The notes beneath the pieces were generated by a model that worked only from the letters and a program-made list of their open reading frames with translations, ran no database searches and was not told the origin of the DNA. This document shows, piece after piece, positions 42,536-50,497 of a DNA stretch of 64,000 nt. Position 1 is the stretch's first letter; each line of letters opens with the position of its first letter. Made by a program: the position numbers and the translations under genes. Source of the DNA: Chloroflexota bacterium (GTDB lineage Bacteria; Chloroflexota; Dehalococcoidia; DSTF01; RBG-16-68-14); assembly GCA_003228685.1 (NCBI GenBank), contig QIFC01000025.1:1-64000 (forward strand). Reading direction: 5' to 3'.

Positions 42536-42949
42536 GTGACCGTTCGCGTACTACTGCTCGAAATCGCCGGCTCGACCGAACCGGAGTTGGGCGCGCTGCT
42601 CGTGCGCTGCGGCTTCTCGGTCAGGGGCGCGAGCGAGTTTGAGAACGTGACGGCTCTCCTGGGAGAGTACGCTCCGGCCCTCGTGGTCATCAACGTCGGG
42701 AGCGCCAGGCCGGTTGAAGCGGACCAAGCGCTCCATGCGATTGCGGGCGTCCCAGTCGTGGTTGTGTGCGCTGGACATGACGCCAATCTCATCGTCCAGT
42801 GGCTGGAGGCGGGAGCGGACACCGTCCTGGTGAGTCCGCTCTCAAGGAGGGAACTGGGCGCCCGCATCAAGGCTGTGCTGGGGTGGCGCAGCGGTTCGGC
42901 TCGTGGAGCTGCCGGCCAGTCCCCGCTACCGGCAGCTCCGCGCCAATGA
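42536..42949 (+). CDS. Stand-alone pseudo-receiver protein
   Basis: 137 residues from a GTG at 42536 (GGGAGGTGCGGA upstream). It is a single receiver-type alpha/beta domain: TVRVLLLEIAGSTEPELGAL, VPVVVVCAGHDANLIVQWLE, AGADTVLVSPLSRRELGARI. The phosphoacceptor position in the strand ALVVINVGSARP is Asn, and the acidic pocket residues at the N-terminus are absent. It cannot be phosphorylated in the usual way and may act as a protein-protein adaptor. It lies between the OmpR-type regulator and the pilin gene. Confidence 0.75.
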   Translation: MTVRVLLLEIAGSTEPELGALLVRCGFSVRGASEFENVTALLGEYAPALVVINVGSARPVEADQALHAIAGVPVVVVCAGHDANLIVQWLEAGADTVLVSPLSRRELGARIKAVLGWRSGSARGAAGQSPLPAAPRQ

Positions 42950-43057
42950 AAGGAGGCCAAGGACGAAGCATTGCATGAACAAACGCGAAACCGAACTAAG
43001 GCCTGCTGCGGCCACGAGGCTGTGCAGGGCAAAGAGGACGAATCAAGGAGGAAACGA

Positions 43058-43294
43058 ATGGTTGCACTGATTAATACGGCACTCATGCGGACCATCATGG
43101 CCGCGGGAAGGCTGCGCTACCGGCTCACCGAGGAGCGTGGTCAGGACCTGCTGGAGTACGCGCTCTTAGGCGGCTTGATAGCTGGCGCACTGACGGGTCT
43201 CGCTGTCGTTGGGATCATGAGTGGTGCCATCGAGAGCATGGCCTGTGGAATTGGCGATCAGATCAACTTTAGTGATTCGCCGGCCTGTCCGTAG
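43058..43294 (+). CDS. flp: Flp-type (type IVb) pilin
   Basis: 78 residues from the ATG at 43058 with AAGGAGGAAACG directly upstream. The prepilin site is RG-QDLLEYALL: cleavage after Gly28, Glu at +5 and Tyr at +6, the Flp hallmark. The hydrophobic segment YALLGGLIAGALTGLAVVGI follows, and the mature protein of 50 residues is typical in length. A C-terminal extension with two Cys (MACGIGDQINFSDSPACP) could form a disulphide and is less common. It is the major subunit of the Tad pilus assembled by the products of 45329-51960. Confidence 0.92.
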   Translation: MVALINTALMRTIMAAGRLRYRLTEERGQDLLEYALLGGLIAGALTGLAVVGIMSGAIESMACGIGDQINFSDSPACP

Positions 43295-43313
43295 CTCAGT
43301 GAAACAGATAGCC

Positions 43314-43358
43314 GCGCAGCGGCAGGGAAGCAACCTGCCAGCCGCCCTGCCGCTGTGC
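43314..43358 (+). promoter_or_regulatory. Hairpin with alternative pairing between pilin and tadE
   Basis: A 14-bp stem (43314-43327 with 43345-43358, one G-T pair) encloses 17 bases. A competing stem, GGCAGG with CCTGCC (43321-43326 with 43334-43339), uses part of the same arm. The two cannot coexist. It may terminate or stabilise the pilin message, so that pilin is made in excess over the downstream genes. Confidence 0.5.
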
Positions 43359-43401
43359 CCGGCATACGAGAAATGTAGCTAAAGGAGTGCGAGGAACAGA
43401 C

Positions 43402-43953
43402 GTGAAGAACAGCCGTAGTAGCCGTAGGGGCGGGTCTTCAGACCCGCCCGCCGCCCGCCGGGGCGGTTGGTCAGCAGTTGCGAAGCAACTGCAAGGCTGC
43501 CCGTTAGGGCAGGCCCGGGGCCAGACGCTACTAGAGTTCGCTCTGGTAGCGCCGCTGCTGCTCTTCTTCGTGCTCGCCCTGGTCGACTTCGGCATCGCGG
43601 TCGACCGGCGGCTTGTGCTCGACCACGCGGTTCGTGAGGGCGCCCGGTACGCCAGCGTGGGAAGCAACTCGATCACGGGAGACCGCTACGAATTGGATGT
43701 TCAGGAATATGCTTTTGACCAGGCTCAAGGAGTGCCGGATGTGCCCGAAGATTTCCTCGTCTGTTACCGCCCGATAGATCCGGCGAATCCGCTCAGCGAG
43801 CAGGCGGTAGACGTGAGCATCGATTACGATTACCAATTCGTGACGCCGATTGGCGCCCTGGCGAGCCTCGGGCCGTCAATCAACCTGTTTGCCAAAGCCT
43901 CAGCAAGAGTGGAACAGCCGCTTTCAGATGTCGAGGACTGTCTTGATGGGTAG
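43402..43953 (+). CDS. tadE: TadE-like pseudopilin with hairpin-encoded N-terminal leader
   Basis: 183 residues from a GTG at 43402 (GAGGAA five bases upstream). The TadE motif is RG-QTLLEFALVAPLLLF with cleavage after Gly40, then FFVLALVDFGIAVDRRLVLD and HAVREGARYASVG, as in TadE. Residues 9-37, before the cleavage site, are encoded by an array of four perfect hairpins and are rich in Arg, Gly and Pro. They would be removed by the prepilin peptidase, so the insertion is tolerated. The gene overlaps the next by eight bases. Confidence 0.85.
   Translation: MKNSRSSRRGGSSDPPAARRGGWSAVAKQLQGCPLGQARGQTLLEFALVAPLLLFFVLALVDFGIAVDRRLVLDHAVREGARYASVGSNSITGDRYELDVQEYAFDQAQGVPDVPEDFLVCYRPIDPANPLSEQAVDVSIDYDYQFVTPIGALASLGPSINLFAKASARVEQPLSDVEDCLDG
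43428..43512 (+). repeat. Second array of four perfect hairpins, within the tadE coding sequence
   Basis: GGGCGGGTC-TTCA-GACCCGCCC (43428-43449), CCGCCC-GCCG-GGGCGG (43451-43466), GCAGTTGC-GAA-GCAACTGC (43474-43492) and CTGCCC-GTTA-GGGCAG (43497-43512) follow each other with spacers of 1-7 bases. The GAA triloop and the GGGCGG arms echo the array at 42329. The array is in frame without stop codons. Confidence 0.7.
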
Positions 43954-45292
43954 TTCCAGCCTCAGCGAACGCGGCCAGGCGATCATCCTGTTCGTCGGAG
44001 TGTTCACCGTGATCCTCGTGATGGCGGCTATCGTCGTCGACTTCGGCCTGTGGTTCGCCGAGCGCCGCTCCGCGCAGCGGGGCGCGGACCTCGCCGCCGC
44101 CGCTGGCGCGCTAGACCTGCCGTTGTCGCCCGGCCTGGCGTTCACGAACGCCTGCGCCTGGGCTGAGGACAACGGGTTCGATTACACCGATGACGACGAC
44201 GTTGAGGTCTTCGTTAGCGTCTTTGAACGAGATGGCTTTGGCTCAGATGAAGACTGCGAGTTGGTAGGGGAGACTCCACCTGCTCCTCCATGCGGCTCAC
44301 AGTGCGACACAGTGCGCGTGAGGGTCACCAAGGGCGCACCGCGGCTGTTCACGGCGTTGCCGTTCGGCATCGATGACTTCGAGATAGGAGCGGTCGCTGC
44401 GGCTGGCATCACGTATGGAGGTAGCGGCGGCATTGGAGGGACCGGCCCTGACCAAACGGTTCTCTTGGTAGACGCCCAAGGTCGCATGGGCAAGGGATTC
44501 GGTGGTGAGAACTGTTCGAGCGTTCCCCAATCATGCCCGATAGTTAACGAGCGGTCTGCCGCCAGGGCCTTTGTAGACACATTGCTAGGTTTGGCTGGCA
44601 ATGGTGAAGTCGGATACGCCGCTTACAACAACTGTTACGGACCGACGGTAGGCCCCCAAGCTACCTGTATCCACGACAACGCCCCGAACGATGCTGTGAT
44701 AGAGCCGACCAGGGACAGCGCAGCCCTCCATGTGGCTATCGATAACACCGTCGCATATCAGCGACAGGCAGCAAACATCTGCACAGGGCTCTGGCAGGCA
44801 TCGGAACTCTTCCGGAATCCGGCCGTATCTCGCCAGGTTCTAGTGCTCATGTCCGGCGGGGACAATCTAGACTATCCGACCTTCAACGAGTCGCGTCCTC
44901 CGCCCGCCGGATGCTTTCCTTCATACCCAATTGCTCTCGGATCTGCCCCCTTGCCATGCAGCGCTTCGAGACCGGCCGAGAGCGAGTTGGATTACCTGAC
45001 GCTAGAGATGGCCAGGTATCTCAAGGACGACCTGGGCGTCGAGATATACGTTATCGCTCTCAACCCCTGCCGATGGGCAGCAGATCGCACCTTGCCTCCC
45101 GTTGACAATCCCTGGCCAGCGGACTGCGGCCAGGTGGGCAACGCCCAACACGACAACATCGCAGACCAGCGGCTGCTCATGTGCATCGCGACTTCGCCGG
45201 AACACTACCAGCGCGTCAACAACGTCGCGGAACTGCCCAACGTAATTGAAGAAATCGCGTCCGAGATCGTCAGCCGAAGTCTGCTGCAGTAG
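43946..45292 (+). CDS. TadG-like pilus protein with degenerate von Willebrand A domain
   Basis: 448 residues from the ATG at 43946. The N-terminal SERGQAIILFVGVFTVILVM and VVDFGLWFAERRSAQRGADL with AAAAGALDLP are the TadG/Flp pseudopilin-like start. A vWA-like domain follows from about residue 170 (TVLLVDAQGRMGKGFGG, RQVLVLMSGGDNLDYPTF). The metal site that should read DxSxS is DAQGRM, so metal-dependent adhesion through a normal MIDAS is unlikely. Many Cys residues suggest disulphides outside the cell. In Tad systems TadE/F/G are minor subunits or assembly factors. Confidence 0.8.
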   Translation: MGSSSLSERGQAIILFVGVFTVILVMAAIVVDFGLWFAERRSAQRGADLAAAAGALDLPLSPGLAFTNACAWAEDNGFDYTDDDDVEVFVSVFERDGFGSDEDCELVGETPPAPPCGSQCDTVRVRVTKGAPRLFTALPFGIDDFEIGAVAAAGITYGGSGGIGGTGPDQTVLLVDAQGRMGKGFGGENCSSVPQSCPIVNERSAARAFVDTLLGLAGNGEVGYAAYNNCYGPTVGPQATCIHDNAPNDAVIEPTRDSAALHVAIDNTVAYQRQAANICTGLWQASELFRNPAVSRQVLVLMSGGDNLDYPTFNESRPPPAGCFPSYPIALGSAPLPCSASRPAESELDYLTLEMARYLKDDLGVEIYVIALNPCRWAADRTLPPVDNPWPADCGQVGNAQHDNIADQRLLMCIATSPEHYQRVNNVAELPNVIEEIASEIVSRSLLQ

Positions 45293-45328
45293 CGGCGCGT
45301 CACAGAGAAGGAACAAGAGGAGGAAGAC

Positions 45329-46141
45329 ATGGCACAAGCGATAGCGGCAGCGCCCCAGGGACGAAACAGGACGATGGTCCTCGCGGCCCTCCTGTTCGCG
45401 GCGATCGCGGCCGTGTTGGTCTACGCCGCGCTCCAAAGCCAGGGCGGTGGAGGCACTAGCGACCCTGTGATGTCGGCGGAGACGACGGCCGCCGTCGTCG
45501 CCGCGCGGAGCGTGCCCGCGAATACGATCCTCACCGCCGGCATGCTGGAGGTGCGCCAGGTGCCGCCAAGCTCGCAGCTCGACGGCGTCTTCGCCAGCAC
45601 GGCCGGCGTTGTCGGACTGCCGACGCGCTATCCCCTAGAGGCGGGCGAGCAGGTTACGCCGCGGAAGGTCGGCCTGAATCGCATCGATGACGAGAACGAC
45701 GTGGCGCTCGTGCTCCCGGCGGGCATGCGCGGCTTCGGCGTGGAGGTCCGCGAAGTGACCGGCGTTGGCGGCCTGTTGCTGCCCGGCCACTTCGTCGACG
45801 TGATCGCCGTGTTTGCCGAACGGAATGATGAGTCCAGCCGCTCCATCATGCTCTTGCAGGACGTCGAGATACTGGCCGTCGGCCAGGAAGCGCAGTTGCC
45901 GGTCCCGGCCTCCGGTGACGGCGAAGCCGGCCTGACGGGCCGCCGCGCTGATGACGCCGAGCGCCAGCCAGATGCGTCCAGCGCCACGCTCGCAGTGACG
46001 CCGCAGGACGCGCAACTGCTGGCGCTCGTCCAGCAGTCCGGCGCGGCGCTCTGGTTCTCGCTGCGGCCGGTCGGCGATCACGAGATCGTGCCGGCGGAGG
46101 AAGCAAGCCTGGAGCCGCTGCTCGCGCAGCCGCTGCCGTAA
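45329..46141 (+). CDS. cpaB: Flp pilus assembly protein CpaB/RcpC
   Basis: 270 residues; AGGAGGAAGAC precedes the ATG. One N-terminal membrane helix (LAALLFAAIAAVLVYAAL) is followed by a SAF domain (TAAVVAARSVPANTILTAGM, RYPLEAGEQVTPRKVG) and the CpaB core (VALVLPAGMRGFGVEVREVT, LLPGHFVDVIAVF, MLLQDVEILAVGQ, LAVTPQDAQLLALVQQSGAA). It acts on the outer side of the membrane in pilus assembly. In diderms it helps the secretin, which is missing here, as expected for a monoderm. Confidence 0.92.
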   Translation: MAQAIAAAPQGRNRTMVLAALLFAAIAAVLVYAALQSQGGGGTSDPVMSAETTAAVVAARSVPANTILTAGMLEVRQVPPSSQLDGVFASTAGVVGLPTRYPLEAGEQVTPRKVGLNRIDDENDVALVLPAGMRGFGVEVREVTGVGGLLLPGHFVDVIAVFAERNDESSRSIMLLQDVEILAVGQEAQLPVPASGDGEAGLTGRRADDAERQPDASSATLAVTPQDAQLLALVQQSGAALWFSLRPVGDHEIVPAEEASLEPLLAQPLP

Positions 46142-46153
46142 GAGGAGGAAGAC

Positions 46154-47386
46154 ATGGCCAGCGTTCCACGCGTACTAATCGTCGACCAAGACCCGGAAGC
46201 CCGCTACGGCGCGCGCCAGCTCGTCGAGCAGGCGGGGTTCCAGGCAGGCGGCGAGGCCGGGCTCGGCACGGAAGCCGTCGCTCAAGCCTCGGAGCTGAAG
46301 CCGGACGTGATCCTCTTCGGCCTCAAGGAGCCGATGGCGCGCGCGATCCAGACGGTCGAGGCGATCGTCCACGACCTGCCGGGGACGCCGATCATTACGT
46401 ACGCCGAATCGAGCGATCTCCAGACGGTGCGCCAGGCCATGCTCGCCGGGGCGCGAGACTTTCTGCAGGCGCCGCTCAAGCCTGAAGAGCTGCGCCGCTC
46501 GTTTTCAGCAGCGCTTGAGTCTGAAGAACGGCGCAAGCTACGGAGCGATGACGCCGCGGTGTTGGGCCCTCGCGGGTCCATTATCACCGTGTTCGGCGCC
46601 AAAGGCGGCGCCGGCAAGACGACCATCGCGACGAACCTCGCAGTCGCCTTGGCAATACGGGGCGACCAGTCCGTCGTCCTGGTAGACGCGGACGACAGCT
46701 TCGGCGACGCGGCTTCGAGCCTGGGCCTTGGACCCGGCCCCAGCGTGACGGAAGCTCTGCGAGAGCCTGGGCCGATAGACAGCGTGACGTCACAGCGCTT
46801 TCTCACCCACCACGAGAGCGGCGTTGCCGTTATGCAGGGTCCAGCCAGCCCTTTCGAATGGCGCGACGTCTCTGGAGAGCGCCTGAAGGCCGCGCTCGCG
46901 GAACTGTCCAGACAGTTCGACGTTGTGCTGGTCGATACAGGCAGCACGCTCAGTGAGGTCTCGCTGGCCGCGCTGCAGGCCGCTTCGCTCGTGCTCTGGG
47001 TGACCACGCCCGACTATGCCAGCGCGCACGACTCCGTCCGCGCGCTTCAGGTCCTCTCGACGGTACCGATCGATGACGACCGCGTCCGGCTCGTCCTAAA
47101 TGTCAACACGCCGGAGCTGGACGTCAGCCCAGCCAGCGTCGAGACGGCCCTCGGCCGTCAGATCTTTTGGACGGTCCCCTACGACCGCCAGGTGCGAAAG
47201 AGCGCACAGATCGGCCGCACTGTCGTCGAGGCCGATCCCGGCGGCGTTGCGGCGACAGGCTTCTGGGACCTAGCAACGGTCTTGAGCGGGGGGTCGCCCG
47301 CGCCCCGTAAGAGCAGCATGCTTGGCAGGCTTTTGAACGGCCGCAAGCGAGCCGCCGGCGCCAACCGCCAGGAGGTCCGCGCGTGA
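46154..47386 (+). CDS. tadZ: TadZ/CpaE-type polar localisation ATPase
   Basis: 410 residues. Residues 5-120 are a receiver-like domain without the phosphoacceptor Asp (PDVILFGLKEP, Phe-Gly at that position), as normal for CpaE/TadZ. Residues 140-375 are a ParA/MinD ATPase: deviant Walker A FGAKGGAGKTTIATNLAVAL (148-157), VVLVDADDSFGDAASSLG, and VVLVDTGSTLSEVSL. TadZ places the pilus machine, often at a pole. Its stop overlaps the GTG start of tadA (GTGA). Confidence 0.92.
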   Translation: MASVPRVLIVDQDPEARYGARQLVEQAGFQAGGEAGLGTEAVAQASELKPDVILFGLKEPMARAIQTVEAIVHDLPGTPIITYAESSDLQTVRQAMLAGARDFLQAPLKPEELRRSFSAALESEERRKLRSDDAAVLGPRGSIITVFGAKGGAGKTTIATNLAVALAIRGDQSVVLVDADDSFGDAASSLGLGPGPSVTEALREPGPIDSVTSQRFLTHHESGVAVMQGPASPFEWRDVSGERLKAALAELSRQFDVVLVDTGSTLSEVSLAALQAASLVLWVTTPDYASAHDSVRALQVLSTVPIDDDRVRLVLNVNTPELDVSPASVETALGRQIFWTVPYDRQVRKSAQIGRTVVEADPGGVAATGFWDLATVLSGGSPAPRKSSMLGRLLNGRKRAAGANRQEVRA

Positions 47387-48615
47387 TCAGACCGCCTATG
47401 AAGTTCGAGCCCCTGACGGACGGCGAGGATCGCGCCGGCATCGTCTATCGCGTACACCAGCGCCTGTTGCAGGACGTCGACGTCTCCAGCTTGGATCAGC
47501 GCTCGCCCGAGGAGGCGCGCGCCGCGATAGAGGCTTCAGTGCGCTCTATTGTTGCCGACGTGGCTGGGGTCGCGGGCATGGCGGGACTCTATGGCGACGC
47601 GAAGGAGGCTGTGGTCAAGGCCGTCGTCGATGAAGCTGTTGGCTTCGGGCCGATTCAGCCGCTCGTAGATGACCCTGACATCTCCGAAGTGATGGTCAAC
47701 GCCCCCGACGAGGTGTACTACGAGCGCGACGGTGTGATCCACGCCGCGGAGACGCGCTTCAACGATGAAGCGCACATCCTCCGTATCATCGATCGCATCA
47801 TCGCGCCGCTTGGCCGGCGCGTCGACGAGTCTTCACCGTTCGTCGATGCGCGGCTGCCGGATGGGTCTCGCGTGAACGTCATGATCCCGCCACTGATCCC
47901 ACGGAGCCCGACGGTCACGATCCGCAAGTTCCGCCCGGAGCGGCACACAGTCGAGGATCTGGTGCGGAATGAGACCATCTCGCAGGAGGCGGTCGAGTTC
48001 ATCGGCGGCAGCATCGAGCAGCGCAAGAACATCGTCATCTCCGGTGGGACCGGCACGGGCAAGACGACCGTGCTCAACGCGCTCTCCGCGTTCATCCCTG
48101 AGGCCGAACGCATCATCACCATCGAAGACCCAATCGAGCTGAAGCTTCAGCAGCGGCACGTCGTCGCCATGGAAGCGAGGCCCGCCAACATCGAGGGACG
48201 GAACGCCGTCAGCCAGCGCGAACTCGTGCGGAACGCGCTTCGCATGCGGCCGGACCGCATCATCGTCGGCGAGGTGCGCGGCGAGGAGGCGTTCGACATG
48301 ATGCAGGCGATGAACACGGGCCACGAGGGGTCGATGACGACGGTGCACGCCAACTCCGCGCGAGACGCCCTCTCCCGCATCGAAAACATGATCCTGATGG
48401 CGGGGCTGGACCTGCCGATCCGCGCCATCCGAGAACAGATGGCCTCCGCACTGCACCTGCTCGTCCATCTAAGCCGCGCCAGCGACGGTCGACGAACGGT
48501 CATCTCGATCTCCGAGACGGCTGGCCTAGATGGTGAGACGGTCGTTCTGCGAGAGCTGTTCAGACTCGACGCGGCAGGACGGCTAGCGCCGGTCGTGGAT
48601 GGTACGCCGCGATGA
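47383..48615 (+). CDS. tadA: Tad pilus assembly/secretion ATPase TadA/CpaF
   Basis: 410 residues, GTG start. The N-terminal helices are followed by VGFGPIQPLVDDPDISEVMV, FVDARLPDGSRVNVMIPPL, Walker A ISGGTGTGKTTVLNALSAFI, the Asp box IITIEDPIELKL, Walker B RIIVGEVRGEEAFDMMQAMN, and the His box GSMTTVHANSARDALSRIE. This is the hexameric ATPase that powers extrusion (and in some cases retraction) of Flp pili at the cytoplasmic face. It overlaps tadZ and tadB by four bases each. Confidence 0.95.
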   Translation: MIRPPMKFEPLTDGEDRAGIVYRVHQRLLQDVDVSSLDQRSPEEARAAIEASVRSIVADVAGVAGMAGLYGDAKEAVVKAVVDEAVGFGPIQPLVDDPDISEVMVNAPDEVYYERDGVIHAAETRFNDEAHILRIIDRIIAPLGRRVDESSPFVDARLPDGSRVNVMIPPLIPRSPTVTIRKFRPERHTVEDLVRNETISQEAVEFIGGSIEQRKNIVISGGTGTGKTTVLNALSAFIPEAERIITIEDPIELKLQQRHVVAMEARPANIEGRNAVSQRELVRNALRMRPDRIIVGEVRGEEAFDMMQAMNTGHEGSMTTVHANSARDALSRIENMILMAGLDLPIRAIREQMASALHLLVHLSRASDGRRTVISISETAGLDGETVVLRELFRLDAAGRLAPVVDGTPR

Positions 48616-49586
48616 TCGAGCTAGCGGCAGCACTGTTCGTGTTCCTCGCGATCGGGACGGGCGCGCTGCTGTTGCTCGCGCCGTTTCGCTCATCCGGTGA
48701 GTCGTCCGACGACCGGCTGCGCTCGCTGAACGCCACGCAGCACGAACCGGAGCCGGCGCCACTCTCGTTGGAGCGCCGGGCCCTGCGATCGTCGATGCCC
48801 GCACTCCGAAATCTGCTTGGCAACACTGCCTGGGCTGAGAAGACCGCGGCGGACCTCCTTCGCGCCAACATCAAGCTGCGCGTCGGTGAATACCTTCTTG
48901 TGCGAGTGCTGGCCGGCGTCACGATGGCTGTGGTTCCGTTCGTGCTGTTCCAGTCGCACGTGGCGGGCTTGATCGTGGCGGGCGCCGGCGGCCTGGTCGG
49001 GTTGATGGCGCCGGCTTACTACGTGCGATTCGTGCGCGATCGACGCCTCGCCCGGATAGAGACGCAGCTCATCGAGTTCCTGCCGGCCCTGGGCTCGTCG
49101 CTTCGTTCGGGGTTCGCGTTCAAGCCTGCCGTGGAGGCGGCCACGCTTCAGGTGAGCGCGCCGCTGGGCGATGAGCTGGCCACGCTCCTTAACGACCTCA
49201 ACCTGGGCGCCGACTCCGCGACCGCGCTGGAGGACATGGGGGACCGAGTCGGCAGCCGCGACCTGGACGTGGTGATCACGGCCATTCAGGTGCAGCGCAC
49301 GACGGGCGGCAACCTCCCTGAGATCTTGGATGCGGCCGCTGCCGCCCTTCGCGACCGCGAACGCATCCGCGGCGAAGTGAAGACGTTCACGGCTCAGCAG
49401 CGCCTGACGGGCCTTGTGCTGTCCGTGTATCCGGTGTTGGTGGGGCTGTTGCTGCTGGCGATCATGCCCTCCGTTTGGTCGAAGCTGTTCACCGAGCCGG
49501 CGGGTCAGATGATGCTCGCGATCGCGGTCGTGTTGCAGGTCGTCGGCTTCCTTGCGATCCAGCGCGCGTTGAAGATCGAGGTTTAG
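48612..49586 (+). CDS. tadB: Tad pilus inner-membrane platform protein TadB
   Basis: 324 residues with an N-terminal membrane helix, a pair of helices around residues 100-140 (AGVTMAVVPFVLFQSHVAGL) and two near the end (VLSVYPVLVGLLLLAIMPSV). The GspF/T2SSF domain is visible as IETQLIEFLPALGSSLRSGF, RVGSRDLDVVITAIQVQRTT and GNLPEILDAAAAALRDRERI. With TadC it forms the membrane platform on which TadA acts. It starts within the tadA stop (ATGA). Confidence 0.93.
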   Translation: MIELAAALFVFLAIGTGALLLLAPFRSSGESSDDRLRSLNATQHEPEPAPLSLERRALRSSMPALRNLLGNTAWAEKTAADLLRANIKLRVGEYLLVRVLAGVTMAVVPFVLFQSHVAGLIVAGAGGLVGLMAPAYYVRFVRDRRLARIETQLIEFLPALGSSLRSGFAFKPAVEAATLQVSAPLGDELATLLNDLNLGADSATALEDMGDRVGSRDLDVVITAIQVQRTTGGNLPEILDAAAAALRDRERIRGEVKTFTAQQRLTGLVLSVYPVLVGLLLLAIMPSVWSKLFTEPAGQMMLAIAVVLQVVGFLAIQRALKIEV

Positions 49587-49588
49587 CG

Positions 49589-50497
49589 ATGATTGCGATA
49601 CTCGCCGCGACGTTCACATTCCTCGCTGTGCTACCCGCCGCGATCTGGGCCTTGGCGGTGGTATCGCGCCCTGCCGACGCGAGGTTGCGATCACTCGGCG
49701 CCGGGCGGCAGGATGGCCGAGACCTGGAAGCGATCCCCTTCGACGAGCGCGTGATCGCGCCGGCGATCGACGGCCTGGGCCGTCGACTGGCAGCGATGCT
49801 GCCAGGGGCGCTCGTTCGCCGCACGGAGAAGCGCCTCGTGCTCTCCGGCCGGCCGATGGCAGTCGCGCCGTTCTTTACTGTGGTGGGGGGAATGGCGATC
49901 GCGTTTGCGGCCGTGTACCTGCTGGCCGTGTTTGCGTTGGCCGGCAGCTCGCCCGCGCCGGTGGCCGTCATGGCGTTCGTACTGTTCGCGCTGCTGGGCG
50001 CCATGCTACCGATGTTCTGGCTCTCGAAGCAGGCGCGGGCGCGGCAGCGCGTGATCTTGCGCAGCCTGCCCGACTCGCTCGACTTGCTGACGATCACGGT
50101 GGAGGCCGGTCTTGGCCTCGAGGGGGCGTTCAAGCAGCTCGTCGACAAGCAGGACGGCCCGCTTGCGGACGAGTTTCGTCAGATGCTGCGCGAAGTTGGC
50201 GTTGGCAAGACGCGGCGACAGGCGCTGCTCGACCTTGCGGACCGCATCGACCTTGATGATGCTCGCAGCTTCATGAACGCCATCATCCAGTCCGACGAGT
50301 TGGGCACGAGCTTGGCCAACGTCCTGCGCGTCCAGTCTGAGACGTTGCGCACTCGACAGCGGCAGCGCGTTGAGCAAGAGGCGCGACGTGCGCCCGTGAA
50401 GATGGTCTTCCCGCTCGTGTTCTGCCTGATGCCTTCGCTCTTCATCTTCATCCTGGGCCCGATTATCGTGTCGGTCATGGAGTTCCTGTCAGGCTGA
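49589..50497 (+). CDS. tadC: Tad pilus inner-membrane platform protein TadC
   Basis: 302 residues from the ATG at 49589, three bases after the tadB stop. It has the same T2SSF organisation: LPDSLDLLTITVEAGLGLEG, LREVGVGKTRRQALLDLADR, FMNAIIQSDELGTSLANVLR, and a terminal helix FPLVFCLMPSLFIFILGPII. It pairs with TadB. A one-base overlap (TGATG) links it to the FHA-like gene. Confidence 0.93.
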   Translation: MIAILAATFTFLAVLPAAIWALAVVSRPADARLRSLGAGRQDGRDLEAIPFDERVIAPAIDGLGRRLAAMLPGALVRRTEKRLVLSGRPMAVAPFFTVVGGMAIAFAAVYLLAVFALAGSSPAPVAVMAFVLFALLGAMLPMFWLSKQARARQRVILRSLPDSLDLLTITVEAGLGLEGAFKQLVDKQDGPLADEFRQMLREVGVGKTRRQALLDLADRIDLDDARSFMNAIIQSDELGTSLANVLRVQSETLRTRQRQRVEQEARRAPVKMVFPLVFCLMPSLFIFILGPIIVSVMEFLSG

